DNA of 64,000 bases from contig WNNJ02000982.1 of assembly GCA_012934845.2 (NCBI GenBank), forward strand, positions 1 to 64,000, written 5' to 3'. Source of the DNA: Pomphorhynchus laevis. Its lineage: Eukaryota > Acanthocephala > Palaeacanthocephala > Echinorhynchida > Pomphorhynchidae. The position numbers and the translations under genes were made by a program. The notes beneath the pieces are model-generated. The model was not told where the DNA came from and did not search any database. It was given only the letters and a program-made list of their open reading frames with translations. Positions 39,806 to 50,583 of the stretch are shown piece by piece (within the stretch, counting starts at the first letter, position 1; every line of letters starts with the position of its first letter).

Positions 39806-41434
39806 TTGTTGTCTTTTGTCTCATTCCTCATTTTTCAAGGTTTATGTATTTATGATCACTGTCACCGTGATCCCCGCTCTTTCTTTAGGTATGTGACTGC
39901 TAAGCATACGCGCTGTAAACCTATAAATTGTATTCAACGTGACGATGGGAAATTCATAACTGATTCTTTGCAGATAACAAATATGTTTAGAAATCATTTC
40001 CATTCTTTGAATCTTGACCATAAGGATGTGACAATGGGTGATCCGTGTACATTTACATGGCCCGGAGATGACACCAGCGACCTCTTCCGATGTGATGATG
40101 TTCTCCAAGAGCTTCGGAAACTTAAATGCAAAGCAGGTGCGGGTCCAGATGGCTTGCCGCCAGTATATCTGCGCAACATCGCTGACATAATATGTCATCC
40201 GCTTTACAATATTTTCTCTGCGTCTGTTGCTTTTGGCGTTGTTCCTTCTGATTGGCAGAATTCCATCATCTGTCCTATTTATAAGAAAGGGGATAGTTCG
40301 TCCATTGACAATTATAGGCCTATTAGTCTCACTTGCGTGTGTTGTCGTGTGCTAGAAAGATTGATTAAGCGACGAATAATAGAATTTCTAAATAGATTTC
40401 AAATTTTGAACCCAGCACAGCATGGCTTCCGAAAAGGTTATTCCACGACTACTAATCTTGTACATGCACGTGAAAATTGGTATCACTATTATGATCAAGG
40501 CATACCAGTTGATGTCATTTTCTTTGATTTCTCAAAAGCGTTCGACTCAGTTAATCACACGCGTCTTATTGAGAAGTTGGAGCACATTCATCTTGATAAG
40601 AGGATCATAAACTGGATTCGTGTATTCCTTTCCAACCGACAAAGTGTCGTACGAGTAAATGAGTCGCTGTCGAGTCCATTTCCAGTGTTGTTAGGTGTTC
40701 CACAGGGAAGTGTATTGGGTCCCATCTTATTCAGTCTTTATATCAACGATTTGATACCAAATATCAGTTCATTCAGTTTATTATATGCAGATGATCTTAA
40801 AGTTTGGCGACCTATTATTTCCGATCTTGACAAACAGCATTTACAAAGCGACGTCGACGTTATATCCAATTGGTCTATACGAAATCACTTGAGGATCAAT
40901 TCCGCTAAATGTACATGTATGCGTATATCACGAAGATCATGTGATCATCTTGGAGGTGAGTACCAGTTTGGTTCAATTAGTATCGAAAGAACCCACTCAT
41001 ATAAAGATTTGGGAGTTTGGGTTTGTGCTGACTTATCCACTCGAAAGCATTCAGACTACGTGTGTTGCATCACAAAACGCTTAATAGGGCATACTCGTCG
41101 AGCTCTGATAGGCATAGATCCGTCATGTTACCATACCTTAGCAAATGCGTTTTTCTTGAGCCATATCTTATACGCATCGCCAGCTTGTTATCCCGAAACT
41201 ACTTATGAGCGTCGTGCATTAGAGAAAGTGTTCAGATCAACAACTAAATTAGTCTCAGGGCTGCATATTTATGGCTACGCGAAACGCCTCCAGATATTAA
41301 ATATGCCTTGTCTGCGATATATCCGTGACAAGCGAGATCTCTCTCTTGTTTGGAAAATTCTGCATACTAAAGATCATCCACTGTCACATCTACTGCAACT
41401 GAGAGGTCAACCTTCTCTTCGCGGACACCCCTGA
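39806..41434 (+). CDS. LINE C2 reverse transcriptase
   Basis: 542 open residues. DPRSFFRYVTAKHTR precedes the RT; then AGAGPDGLPPVYLRN, NYRPISLTCVCCRVLERL, QHGFRKGYSTTTNLVHA, VIFFDFSKAFDSVNHTRL (motif A), LGVPQGSVLGPILFSLYIND (motif B) and FSLLYADDLKVWRP (motif C with the DD intact), and the thumb motif INSAKCTCMRI. The C-terminus shifts frame after 41434 (NTKVHACSFLLCQTS). The endonuclease is absent. The listed start is only where the open frame begins. Confidence 0.9.
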   Translation: MLSFVSFLIFQGLCIYDHCHRDPRSFFRYVTAKHTRCKPINCIQRDDGKFITDSLQITNMFRNHFHSLNLDHKDVTMGDPCTFTWPGDDTSDLFRCDDVLQELRKLKCKAGAGPDGLPPVYLRNIADIICHPLYNIFSASVAFGVVPSDWQNSIICPIYKKGDSSSIDNYRPISLTCVCCRVLERLIKRRIIEFLNRFQILNPAQHGFRKGYSTTTNLVHARENWYHYYDQGIPVDVIFFDFSKAFDSVNHTRLIEKLEHIHLDKRIINWIRVFLSNRQSVVRVNESLSSPFPVLLGVPQGSVLGPILFSLYINDLIPNISSFSLLYADDLKVWRPIISDLDKQHLQSDVDVISNWSIRNHLRINSAKCTCMRISRRSCDHLGGEYQFGSISIERTHSYKDLGVWVCADLSTRKHSDYVCCITKRLIGHTRRALIGIDPSCYHTLANAFFLSHILYASPACYPETTYERRALEKVFRSTTKLVSGLHIYGYAKRLQILNMPCLRYIRDKRDLSLVWKILHTKDHPLSHLLQLRGQPSLRGHP

Positions 41435-41725
41435 TGCTGAAAACACAAAGGTACATGCATGCAGTTTCCTGCTTTGCCAAACGAGTCGTACGATCTTGGA
41501 ATTCGCTTCAGAGTGCGACCGTTTTGTCGTCTACTGCTTCAAGTTTTTGCGCCCTACTGGATGATGACCCTTCCTTCTCAAGACAACGGTGGGATTTTCA
41601 GTAGTTTATTTGATGATGGAGGGACAAAACGACTCTTATTCTTTTTATTCTTTTTATTTTGTGAAGCAACTTGTAAAGAGCCTCGGCTCAATTCGTTGTC
41701 AATTAATAATAATAATAATGTATAA
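39806..41725 (+). mobile_element. LINE group C, copy C2, 5'-truncated with an intact RT
   Basis: Starts in the region between endonuclease and RT and runs to a 3' UTR with GAGC-CTCG-GCTC (41672), a small hairpin, followed by an (AAT)n tail. It is sense on + and the least damaged group C copy. Confidence 0.88.
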
Positions 41726-41895
41726 GCTGTGCTGGTTGAAATTCTAGTTATAATAATAGCTTACTCAATACCATTATAATACCATTATAATAGTGCAATT
41801 TTGTGGTGGAAGACAGTACTTTAGTGTTCCTATAAACTTATTTTCATGTCGTTTCTCTTAGGACTACTTCTTAGTCCACTTTCACCTAGGACTAA

Positions 41896-42180
41896 CAATA
41901 ATATAAAGAATAAATTTAAACTCTTAAGTGGCAAATTTTTATGGATGGATAATAAATAATATACTTTGCACTAGAATAAGATACTAGATAGTTTTATCAG
42001 AGGAAATACATCATTAGCATGTATTTGGCCCCGCTGCTATGTTGGGTAGAGGAGTTAGGGGCCGAAACCTGATAACATAGCAGTTCCTCCTGATGACCTC
42101 TAATTCTTATTCTGATACAACGTCTGTTATTTATTAGTCAATTCATAAAAATGACGTTTATTTTAAATTTCATTTTTTAC
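41896..42180 (+). mobile_element. Endonuclease-less PLE, copy 3, only the 3' end
   Basis: Starts in the last 20 codons of the RT (AATTTAAACTCTTAAGTGGC) and continues through the RNA core almost identically to copy 1, then stops in the tail where a LINE B fragment begins. Its closeness to copy 1 indicates a recent common source. Confidence 0.88.
41973..42113 (+). ncRNA. Hammerhead-like RNA, PLE copy 3
   Basis: All elements of the 2487-2627 structure are present: outer stem AGAATAAG/CTTATTCT, AGAGGAAA, hairpin TACAT/ATGTA, arm CTGCTATG/CATAGCAG, GGCCCC/GGGGCC, and CTGATGA at 42090-42096. Confidence 0.6.
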
Positions 42181-42690
42181 ACGTTGACCTTCTTTCCCAA
42201 TGTTCTTTGTACTCAATCCCTTCACTCATTCTTGGCGACTTCAACATCCGCCTCGATCGCCCTCTTCCACCGATTCCATCCGGTTCATCAACGTTCTATC
42301 CAACTACAATTACAAACTCATATCCACTGTCCCACACATATCCTTGGCGGGGCACTCGACATCATAGCTGTCCCCGATCGATTGCTGCCTACACATCTCT
42401 GCAAATCTCCGATCCTGGTCTATTCGATCATTTTCTCGTCACCCTTGATCTCACTTCCAACCACTCCCCGCTTCAGTCATCCCCGTTTATCAACGCCGCC
42501 CCCTCGCCTGAAATCAACTTCCTCTCGACATCCGCTGTGCTCTCTCCGTTATCACATTCAAATAACTCCTCCGTTCCCACCTCCTCGACACATGATTTAG
42601 ATTTTTGTTTGTGTTTTTTCTTCATGGTCATGGAAGCATGCGCCAGCAAGCATTTGCCATGTAAAAATAAATCTATTTATAAGCGTACTA
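42181..42690 (+). mobile_element. LINE family B, copy B1, internally deleted
   Basis: Starts in the endonuclease (SLILGDFNIRLDRP, then HILGGALDIIAV, frames shifting) and jumps at about 42595 to the 3' UTR, keeping GGAAGCATGCGCCAGCAAGC and the AAAATAAATCT end. Most of the RT is missing. It sits between PLE copies 3 and 4. Confidence 0.8.
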
Positions 42691-43470
42691 AAATTGTAAG
42701 TATTTATATTTTAAAAAGAGATTTCCTCGGTGTGTTCTAAAAATTATTTCGTATAATTAATACTGAAATAATTATATCAGTATTAATTTCGATTACCTTA
42801 CAATATTTTTTAAAGTATGCTTTAATTGCTTTAAGTATTTTATTCATATAAACAGAAAGTGGTTTTAATGTACATTTAAAATCACTACATATGAACCTAA
42901 GTTTTTTTGGATTTTTATGTAATTTTAGATTTCAATATAATATGAGTATGGTTTTATTATCTGATTCAACCTTTATACCCTTTTATCCATTATAGAACAG
43001 TGACTTGTAATATACGTTTCTAAACTTACGTTCATATGTTGGATTTACATTTAAATCATTATAATTACCTTCTTTCATCAGTATATCATAATAAAGCCTT
43101 TTGCATATAAAGGCAAAGTTATTACTTGATTTATCAATGGTTGTTATTATATAGTTATCCTTTAATTATAAGTTCTGAATAAATATCTTTATTAATTTAT
43201 ATTTCTTTTTGTAAAGAAATATAACTTTTTGTTTTATTTTCCCTTTGATCTTATCAAATATATAATCTTTATAATCATTATCGTAGATGTTTATAAGCTT
43301 TCGTTATTTATTAGTATCAAAGTAACACATTTAAGTCAATATATAACAAATTATTAATTTTATTTTTATTATTATTTAATCTATATTAATATCCTTTTGA
43401 TATCATTTTTCTTAACTCATCATTTTCAACAAATTTTTAATTATGGGTACATAATCATTGTATTATTATA
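42691..43470 (-). mobile_element. Endonuclease-less PLE, copy 4, inverted 5' part
   Basis: On the minus strand this piece holds the N-terminal RT region missing from copy 1: DKSSNNFAFICKRLYYDI, then LHKNPKKLRF (a PLE GLPKIHK-type block), then SVYMNK and the KYCKVIEINT segment. Several stops are present. It is joined head to head with the 3' part of a PLE at 43484. This arrangement resembles the 5' inversions made by twin priming in LINEs. Confidence 0.75.
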
Positions 43471-43483
43471 ATCAAAATATGGG

Positions 43484-44150
43484 TACTTTTAATTTATATC
43501 GTAAAGATGACATATTTAAATTTACAAGAAACATATTTTTACATGAGCATTCATGCATACCATATAATATAAAATATAATAATGAAATTTTAAGAATTTC
43601 AACAATATGTAATGATATTAGCTTTCTTCAAAATCATTTAAATAATTTAATAGATACATATTTTAAACTAGGTTACTATAAAAATACCATCAAACAGAAA
43701 ATAGTAAAATATATAAATCAACACAATAATATAAAGAATAAATTTAAACTCTTAAGTGGCAAATTTTTATGGATGGATAATAAATAATATACTTTGTATT
43801 AGAATAAGATACTATATAATCAAATTTAATCAGAGGAAATACTCCTTAACACGTATTTGGCCCCGCTGCTATGTTGGGTAGAGGAGTAAGGGACCGAAAC
43901 CTGATAACATAGCAGTTTCTTCTGATTACCTCTAATCCTTATTCTGATACAACGTCTGTTATTTATTAGTCATTCATAAAAATGACTTTTATTTCAAATT
44001 TCATTTTTTTTAACTTGATTTAAATTATAGAAAATCTAAAAACAATTATTAATTTTATTATTTAATTATTAAATTTTGATTTAGCATTATTATGTTTTGT
44101 TTATTTTATAATTATATTAAATACGTAGACTCAGTTAGCTGATTTAATTC
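43484..44150 (+). mobile_element. Endonuclease-less PLE, copy 4, 3' part
   Basis: Contains the last 95 codons of the RT (FNLYRKDDIFKFTRNIF to KFLWMDNK; 43458-43787), the RNA core and a complete tail ending CAGTTAGCTGATTTAATTC. It is close to copy 1, but its RNA core is partly degenerate. Confidence 0.88.
43801..43945 (+). ncRNA. Hammerhead-like RNA, PLE copy 4, with a mutated core
   Basis: Outer stem AGAATAAG/CTTATTCT and AGAGGAAA are intact. The hairpin is rearranged to AAATAC/GTATTT with a longer loop, so pairing is kept with changed sequence. The core reads CTGATTA (43922-43928) instead of CTGATGA, which would abolish hammerhead cleavage. Confidence 0.5.
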
Positions 44151-44364
44151 ATTCTACGTTTACTTTCACTTTATACTAACATTAACATTTCAATCTCAGT
44201 CCACTTTTACTTGGAACTACCATGATGTCGTATCACTTTATCTCTTTCACAATTAGCACTAATTGCTGCATGCTTGTAATCAAACTTAGTGATAAGATGC
44301 ATTGTAAGTATAACTAGATATGATAATGTTTGATCATATATGTTTTATTTTAATTTATTATAAC

Positions 44365-45620
44365 AAACAGAAGCAAATGAGCTACAAGCTCGTGTCGCTT
44401 ACAAAACATGATAAAATAAAAAAAACATTAGCAAAAAAATTCAATTAAATAGTAGTCACAAATTCATTCTCTCGGCTTTGATGATGTAGTGTAAACAGAT
44501 ACGCGTGTAAAAAGCTTTATTGAATAATATCTACAAAACAAAGTAGTAAATCAATAAGTGTAAATAGTTAACATTGAGGGTTAAGATTTACAATATAAAT
44601 GGTAAGGTAATTTTCATCACAGATGGCTTTCTTGATAGCATCACTAGATATACTACTAGAAATATCAAGTCACTTTAGTGCATTCCACCCGTTAATTACC
44701 CTGGTTGCAAATCGATGGTGAACAGGAATTCTTGTAGTTGGCTTTATTAATTTCCACACATGCCCACGAGTTTCTCGTCTATCATTCACGGATAATAAGC
44801 TAGAGACCACAAAAGCCATCGAAGACAATTTTTTGACTGCAGTTGATAAATCAATAGCCGATCTGCGATATTTTAATGTGCCGACACGTAGATATGTCAA
44901 ACGTTCAGCATATCTCAAATTGGAGAAATTCGGAATCATTCGTGACCCGTTACATAACAAGTTCTCAATGTCATGGGATTCTCTTAAAGTTTGTGGATAA
45001 GTTACAGGTAAACCGTATTCAAGAATGGGTAGAATATAAGAGCAAAATAGTCGCTTGAACATTGATGGACTTATCCGATCAAAAGACTTGAAAAACATCC
45101 ATAAAATACGATAGCCTCGATTACAAATATATATAGTGTGGACATTAGTTTTTAAGCTACTGGTCATCATCACACCAAGATCCTTGAATTCACCCACTCG
45201 GCCTATCTGAATCGAACCTATCTGATACAATGAGTTTAGTGAAGAACCAATGGACATATGCGCACATTTAGAGGGGTTAACCCTCAAACCATTTTCCGCT
45301 GACCATTTTTCTAGACATGTCAGATCATCTTGAAGGATCTTAATATCCCTTCAGTCTCTAATCCGCCGCCATATCTTAACATCGTCCAGAAAGATAATCT
45401 ATGTGAGTAATATCAGACTTAAACAAAGACAAGAGGACGTCTAGCTGGGCAGACAACTGGCTAGTGAAACGGGTTGCCTCACGTGCATGCTGATGCAGAC
45501 CACTGTTGTGTAGAACACTTAATAAAACCGAATCCGATGCAATGCGACTAGGAGACGAAAAAGAGTCCCAATCTATTGAGGCAATATTCAGATCTCCTAA
45601 GATTAGGCATTTTTTATGTT
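44365..45620 (-). mobile_element. LINE group C, copy C3, with an endonuclease-to-RT internal deletion
   Basis: On the minus strand, endonuclease sequence (KCLILGDLNIASIDWDSF to SDITHIDYLSG, about 45620-45400) is followed at once by FLDDVKIWRRIRD, the tail of RT motif C, and then by the thumb and C-terminal region. Motifs A and B and most of the palm are gone. The 3' end has hairpin GAGC-TTGTA-GCTC (about 44378) and an AT-rich tail. Confidence 0.8.
44670..45287 (-). CDS. LINE C3 RT thumb and C-terminal region
   Basis: 205 open residues starting at the thumb motif LRVNPSKCAHMSIGSS, then VGEFKDLGVMMTSSL, CSYILPILEYGLPVTYP, LRYAERLTYLRV, and RIPVHHRFATRVINGWNALK, a C-terminus typical of CR1-like LINEs. 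No catalytic motif is included. Confidence 0.8.
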   Translation of the reverse strand: MRVNPSKCAHMSIGSSLNSLYQIGSIQIGRVGEFKDLGVMMTSSLKTNVHTIYICNRGYRILWMFFKSFDRISPSMFKRLFCSYILPILEYGLPVTYPQTLRESHDIENLLCNGSRMIPNFSNLRYAERLTYLRVGTLKYRRSAIDLSTAVKKLSSMAFVVSSLLSVNDRRETRGHVWKLIKPTTRIPVHHRFATRVINGWNALK

Positions 45621-45844
45621 GACCACAGAGAATTTAAATTTTGAATTTAAAACGTAATGTACAATATAATAGCATATGGGAATGTTGCTGGTTATTTTTG
45701 ATTAATCGGTATCTGTAGTAAATGCGGTGATAAATAAAAATTTTGTTTAATATAATGCAAGCTCTTAATTTTTATAAAATTAAAAGTTTTTGTCATTATG
45801 GCAATTTATAAATTACGATTTTTTAATTCAAAACTTTTATGAAC

Positions 45845-46475
45845 AGATTAATAAATAATATACTATGACAAATATTAAGATTAGAGGTTATTAAGAGGGG
45901 CTGCTATTTTATCAGATTTCGGATCATATTCCTCGGCCCAACAGAGCAGCGCGGCCAAGTACATGTTAATGACGTTTTACTTCTGATAAAATTTGATTAT
46001 CTAGTGTATCTTATCATAATTCAAAGTGTATTATTTATTATCCATCGATAAAAAATTTCGCTTTATTGCTTATATTTAGTATTTTAATTATATTTTGCTT
46101 ATTTTAATATTTTGATATTTTTATAAAAAAAACCTAGTTTAATATATGTATCTGTTAAATTATTTAAATGACTGAAGAAAGCCAATATCATTACATATTA
46201 TGTGAGTTCTTTAAATTTAATTATTTAATACATATTTAATATTATTTGTTATGCATGAATGCTCATGCAAAAATGTCTTGTAAATTTAAATAGGTTATCT
46301 TTACGATATAAATTAATAGGAGTTTTAATTGAAGTTAATTTAATGTTCATATCTAGATATATATTTCTTTATCATCAATATTGGTTTTGTGGTCGAAAGC
46401 TCAACATATTTTTATTCAATAAAAATACTTCTCATGTCTATAATGTTCTCTTACAATCACCGCTTTAATCTAAAA
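45845..46475 (-). mobile_element. Endonuclease-less PLE, copy 6, decayed
   Basis: On the minus strand it reads from the RT region NIDDKEIYLDMNIKLTSIK with INLYRKDNLFKFTR, through the RT end, to a decayed RNA core (ATCTGATAAAATAGCAG, GGCCGCGCTGCT) near 45900-46010. It is more diverged than copies 1, 3 and 5. Confidence 0.7.
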
Positions 46476-46554
46476 AAGACACGAATACAATGGTCACAAA
46501 AATAAATAAGTGTTATAAAATTTTTTATAATTAATATCAAGTTAAAATAAAAAA

Positions 46555-47080
46555 ATTGAAATTTAAAATAAACGTCATTTTTATGAATTGACTAATAAAT
46601 AACATACGTTGTATCAGATCAGGATTAGAGGTCATCAGAAGGAACTCCTATGCTATCAGGTTTCGGCCCCTAACTCCTCTACCCAACATAGCAGCGGGGC
46701 CGAATACATGCTAATGATGTATTTCCTCTGATAAAACTATCTAGTATCTTATTCTAATACAAAGTATATTATTTATTATCCATCCATAAAAATTTGCCAC
46801 TTAAGAGTTTAAATTTATTCTTTATATTATTGTGTTGATTTATATATTTTACTATTTTCTGCTTGATGTTATTTTCATAGTAACCTAATTTAAAATATGC
46901 ATCTATTAAATTATTTAAATGATTTTAAAGAAAACCAATATCGTTACAAATTGTTGCAATTCTTAAAATCGTAAGTATTTATATTATAATTTATTTCTTT
47001 AATGTTCCAAAAATTCGTTTGCGAAATTAATACTAAAAGTGGTTTACCTGTTTTAATTTCGATTGCCTGCAACGACACCG
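46555..47080 (-). mobile_element. Endonuclease-less PLE, copy 5, internally deleted
   Basis: On the minus strand, a piece of the RT N-terminal region (CAGGCAATCGAAATTAA-type, 47075-46980) is joined directly to the RT C-terminus and 3' end (46970-46555). About 900 bp of RT is missing between them. The 3' part is nearly identical to copies 1 and 3. Confidence 0.8.
46614..46755 (-). ncRNA. Hammerhead-like RNA, PLE copy 5
   Basis: Minus-strand core with CTGATGA (complement at 46632-46638), AGAGGAAA, the TACAT/ATGTA hairpin, and a UUC site where other copies have UUU. The arm reads CTGCTATG against CATAGGAG with one mismatch. The distal outer stem is weakened. Confidence 0.5.
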
Positions 47081-47089
47081 TATTCCTTT

Positions 47090-48250
47090 ACGAAATGTAA
47101 TCACGTTAGACTTTCCAACATTAATGACCATTTTATTTTTATCACAATAGGATTCTAACGTTAATAATGCTTGTTGAGCTTAAATAATTTTCATACAATG
47201 AATAATTAGGTCATCTGCATAAGGAACTTGTTATTTTTGACGATGTATCTCGAAGTGATAAGGGAAGTATAACAATAAAAACGAGAAAGTAAGTAATTGA
47301 TTGGATTTCCATGCGTAACACCGTTACCAGCTATAAACAGTCTAGAAAAACTTAAGCCAATAAATACTTTTAACATCTGAGGATAGAGGATTTTACTTAT
47401 TAGATAATAAATTTTACCTGATATGTATACTTTATTGTAAAGTTTAGAGATAAGTAACTTACGATTGGCTAAATTAAAATCCTAACTAAAGTCAATGAAA
47501 GTTGCGAAGAGTGAAGGTCGTTTATAAAGACAAGTAATTCGGTCACGGACTAATCTAATAGCATCAAAATTAGATTTGTTCGGTATGAAGCCGAATTAAT
47601 CACCGGGAGCATAAATACGAAGTCAACGGTACAATCGATAGAGCACAAGAAATACAGTATCGGCTATTCGCCGATAGGAATCTTACATTCATATTATATT
47701 TACTTTTATAAATAATCTTAATAATTCCGTAGCGTTAGGAATCAGATGACCAATAATAAGACACTTTAAAGAATAGCTTGTAACCTTAAGAACAGAGAAG
47801 GATGCTTTTAGGTGTACTGCACAAAGATAACTAGGTCCTGCGTGATTAATTAATTTTAAGTTTTCCTTATTAATTTTTATTTTTCTCACATAAGGAATAT
47901 TCTAATTCTTCAATAGTAGATAATGTGTTTAATAGGTCATCATAGTAAGTACCTAAGATTTGTGGATGCTGATATAGGTGGGTTTATTTTTCAGATCTCA
48001 TTAAGACTTCTTTTAAACTGAACTTACTAACGTGAGAGAGGAATTATCGTATTTGTTTGTGACCATTTTTGTCTCAGTGTCCAAGGGACGAATTCAGCTT
48101 TTTGAAGTTTAGTAGTTCGATGTTTCAACCGATATAGTCTAAGACTAGCAGCAAGCGTACAATACTTTCTACTCATTGATATATAATATTGTTTGACAGA
48201 CAAATTATAACAAAGTTGCTTGTTCAGCTTATACACACTTTTAAAGAGCA
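47090..48250 (-). mobile_element. Fragment of another LINE (RT palm and thumb)
   Basis: Decayed minus-strand RT. AGNGVTHGNPINYLLSRF (motif B position) and YADDLIIHCMKI (motif C) are followed by LESYCDKNKMVINVGKSNVI and TFRKG, a thumb wording different from families A-D. 48027-48236 reads LRQKWSQTNT and could be its upstream linker. Clade not determined. Confidence 0.5.
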
Positions 48251-48554
48251 GTCAGTAACGGTGAACGAAGCGAATAAGAAGAATAATTTGACTCACTGTA
48301 TGGTTTTTGTTTGTAGGGAGCAGACTGATAGAATACAAAAACGTACAATAACTCTCAAAGAAAAACCGATTGTGATCTAGTAGATAAAGGAGCTAGACGA
48401 CTTGCAGACACTGAATACACTATCGTTAAGTTGATTTATTTTAAATTGATTATTATATCTTGGTCATTAATAAAATTTCCCCAATCATCTCCTGTGTGAT
48501 CATTTTTAGAACCTTATTTGCTTTGTCGCTAATATCCCATGCTAGAGATTTCCT

Positions 48555-48912
48555 AAAATCGATTACTGCCACAGCATTTTCGCCAATTCTCCAAAATCCA
48601 TGATCATACCCCTACAACGCCTCATAAACTTCACCGTTCGAGCGCTCCTACTTCTCCGTCGCTTTGACTACACATCCACATACCTTGCTCAACTCTCCTG
48701 GCCCACCATCCACATCAGCATCTAACCTTGCCTTCTCGTCACTTTTAGTCTCATCGCTGTCCGCTCCCCATCGTTCATCAACCTCTGTTTCTTAGACGAC
48801 ACTAGCCCCACCTCTCTATCGCTGCGCTCCCGTCATTCCTTCTTACTCCACGTTCCCAATTACTCTAACAACTACGGTCTCCGAACCTTTCTCGTTGCCG
48901 CTCTTACACAAC
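48555..48912 (+). mobile_element. LINE family B, copy B2, C-terminal fragment
   Basis: Matches the region at about 59170-59530 of copy B5 (ATCGATTACTGCC, then LLLHVPNYSNNYGLR-type coding). Truncated at both ends and with frame lesions. No 3' hairpin. Confidence 0.85.
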
Positions 48913-49558
48913 CGCCTAAGATAAAGGGTGTTGCTCTATTTTTAGAATATAAAGACTATTATTAGATAAAAAATTCCCACTTGCTTTACAAAAGTTGCTA
49001 CTGATATTTGAGATCACAACAAAATAAAAATGCTTCAGATCATTCACGTCCTCAGGCATCTCTTTAGCGCCGTGGCCAAAACTCACCGCATTTCCACGCT
49101 GCACGTTAAAGCTAATTTTCTGAAATAGGTAAGACGTTGAACGAAGGTATATTGTCGCTCTCTTAAGGCGGCGTCAATATTTTGACTAAGAAACTGCGCG
49201 GACTCTCCCCGTGCTCTATACGTTTTTTAGAAGGGGAGGTATTAATGTGTACCTCACACCCCTATTGAGCACACTGTGTCCTCAATAACAATAGAATTTT
49301 CGCTCTAGGTTATTTCATCTTTTGTTTTCAACTTCTGAGTCGGTGTCAATGCGCAACGTTTAATCCGTTGTTGAACAACGACATACTTTTAAATTTAGAA
49401 AATCAAAACCTTCGTCCATTCCCGGCCCTGATAATATACCATAGATCGTATTACAAGAGGCTGCGTCGAGCTTAAACATACAAAAAGTTACAAACATCTT
49501 ACAACGACAACCATCGACGACAACAATCGACGATAACAATCGACGATAACCATCGTTT

Positions 49559-50583
49559 ATGGGAGGACGTAAGAAAACAACTAAGACCGACACCAACTAT
49601 AAACAACTGCAAGTACAGTGCTCGATACACGACTGCAGCGTCTGGACAACAATCACCTGCGACAAGAATAAGGCTAAAGAAGACTTCGTATGTGGTTTTT
49701 GTGCCAACAAACTAATCTGCAACCTTTCCAATAAGCACATATCAACATCCAACACGTCAACTCAAACTACCCCCGTCGTTTCTAATGTCCTTTCTCCACC
49801 CACCGACCCTGCCACCATATACACTTCCCATTCCATGTCATCTTCACTCCCCGACACCCCACGTTCCGTCCTTCCCGTCTCGTTTCGCAATACCTTGCAT
49901 CCATCAATCAAAATCACCTTTACCAACCTCCACTATCATTCCACTCATAACCTTTCCTCACATCGCGTGCCATCCTCTTTATTATCATTATCCTCTATGT
50001 CTCCCGTCGTCAAACCAAATCCCTCCAAATCATCAACTGCCAGCTCTTCTATCGTGATCTCACCTACTCACGTCAGTCGTCCTCCTTTACGGAAGCGCTT
50101 TGCTTCTCGCGATCGTTGCGTCATTGTCACTAATATCACGCCTTCTAACTCCTTATCTCCACAAGCACGTCTGGACCACGATGTTTCCGCCTTCAGATCC
50201 ATCCTCTCGTATATTGTTCCTGCGGATAAACCATCATTTTTCAAGGACATTTCTCCTGTCGCATTCATCCGTCTAAACAAATCTTCTCAATCTAATCCTT
50301 CCCAGCCCCTCTCCTAAAAATTGTTTTCAAGCATCGCTCTCACGCGTCTTCTGTCCTCTCTCAACGATTCAAACTCATGTCATCTTCAACCACTCGAATT
50401 TTCCCCGATCGCGCCCCTTCTGAAATCGCTCAAATCTCTTCAGCCCGAATCGAAAAACGGCGTCACGAGGAAAACGGCGAAACATCACTCTCCATCCGAA
50501 ACATAGACGGAAATTTTCAAGTTGTCCACACCCGTCCGAAAATTCGATGGCGCTCCATCTCTCCTATGTGTCTTCTCCACTAG
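49559..50583 (+). CDS. LINE B3 ORF1, finger-like protein, one frame change
   Basis: Reads MGGRKKTTKTDTNYKQL, CSIHDCSVWTTITC...FVCGFC, then a Ser/Thr/Pro-rich region, then FASRDRCVIVTNITPSNSLS and, after a frame change near 50315, FPDRAPSEIAQISSARIEK and HTRPKIRWRSIS to the stop at 50583. It is the counterpart of A1 ORF1, and its end overlaps the ORF2 Met by the same 37 nt. Confidence 0.8.
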
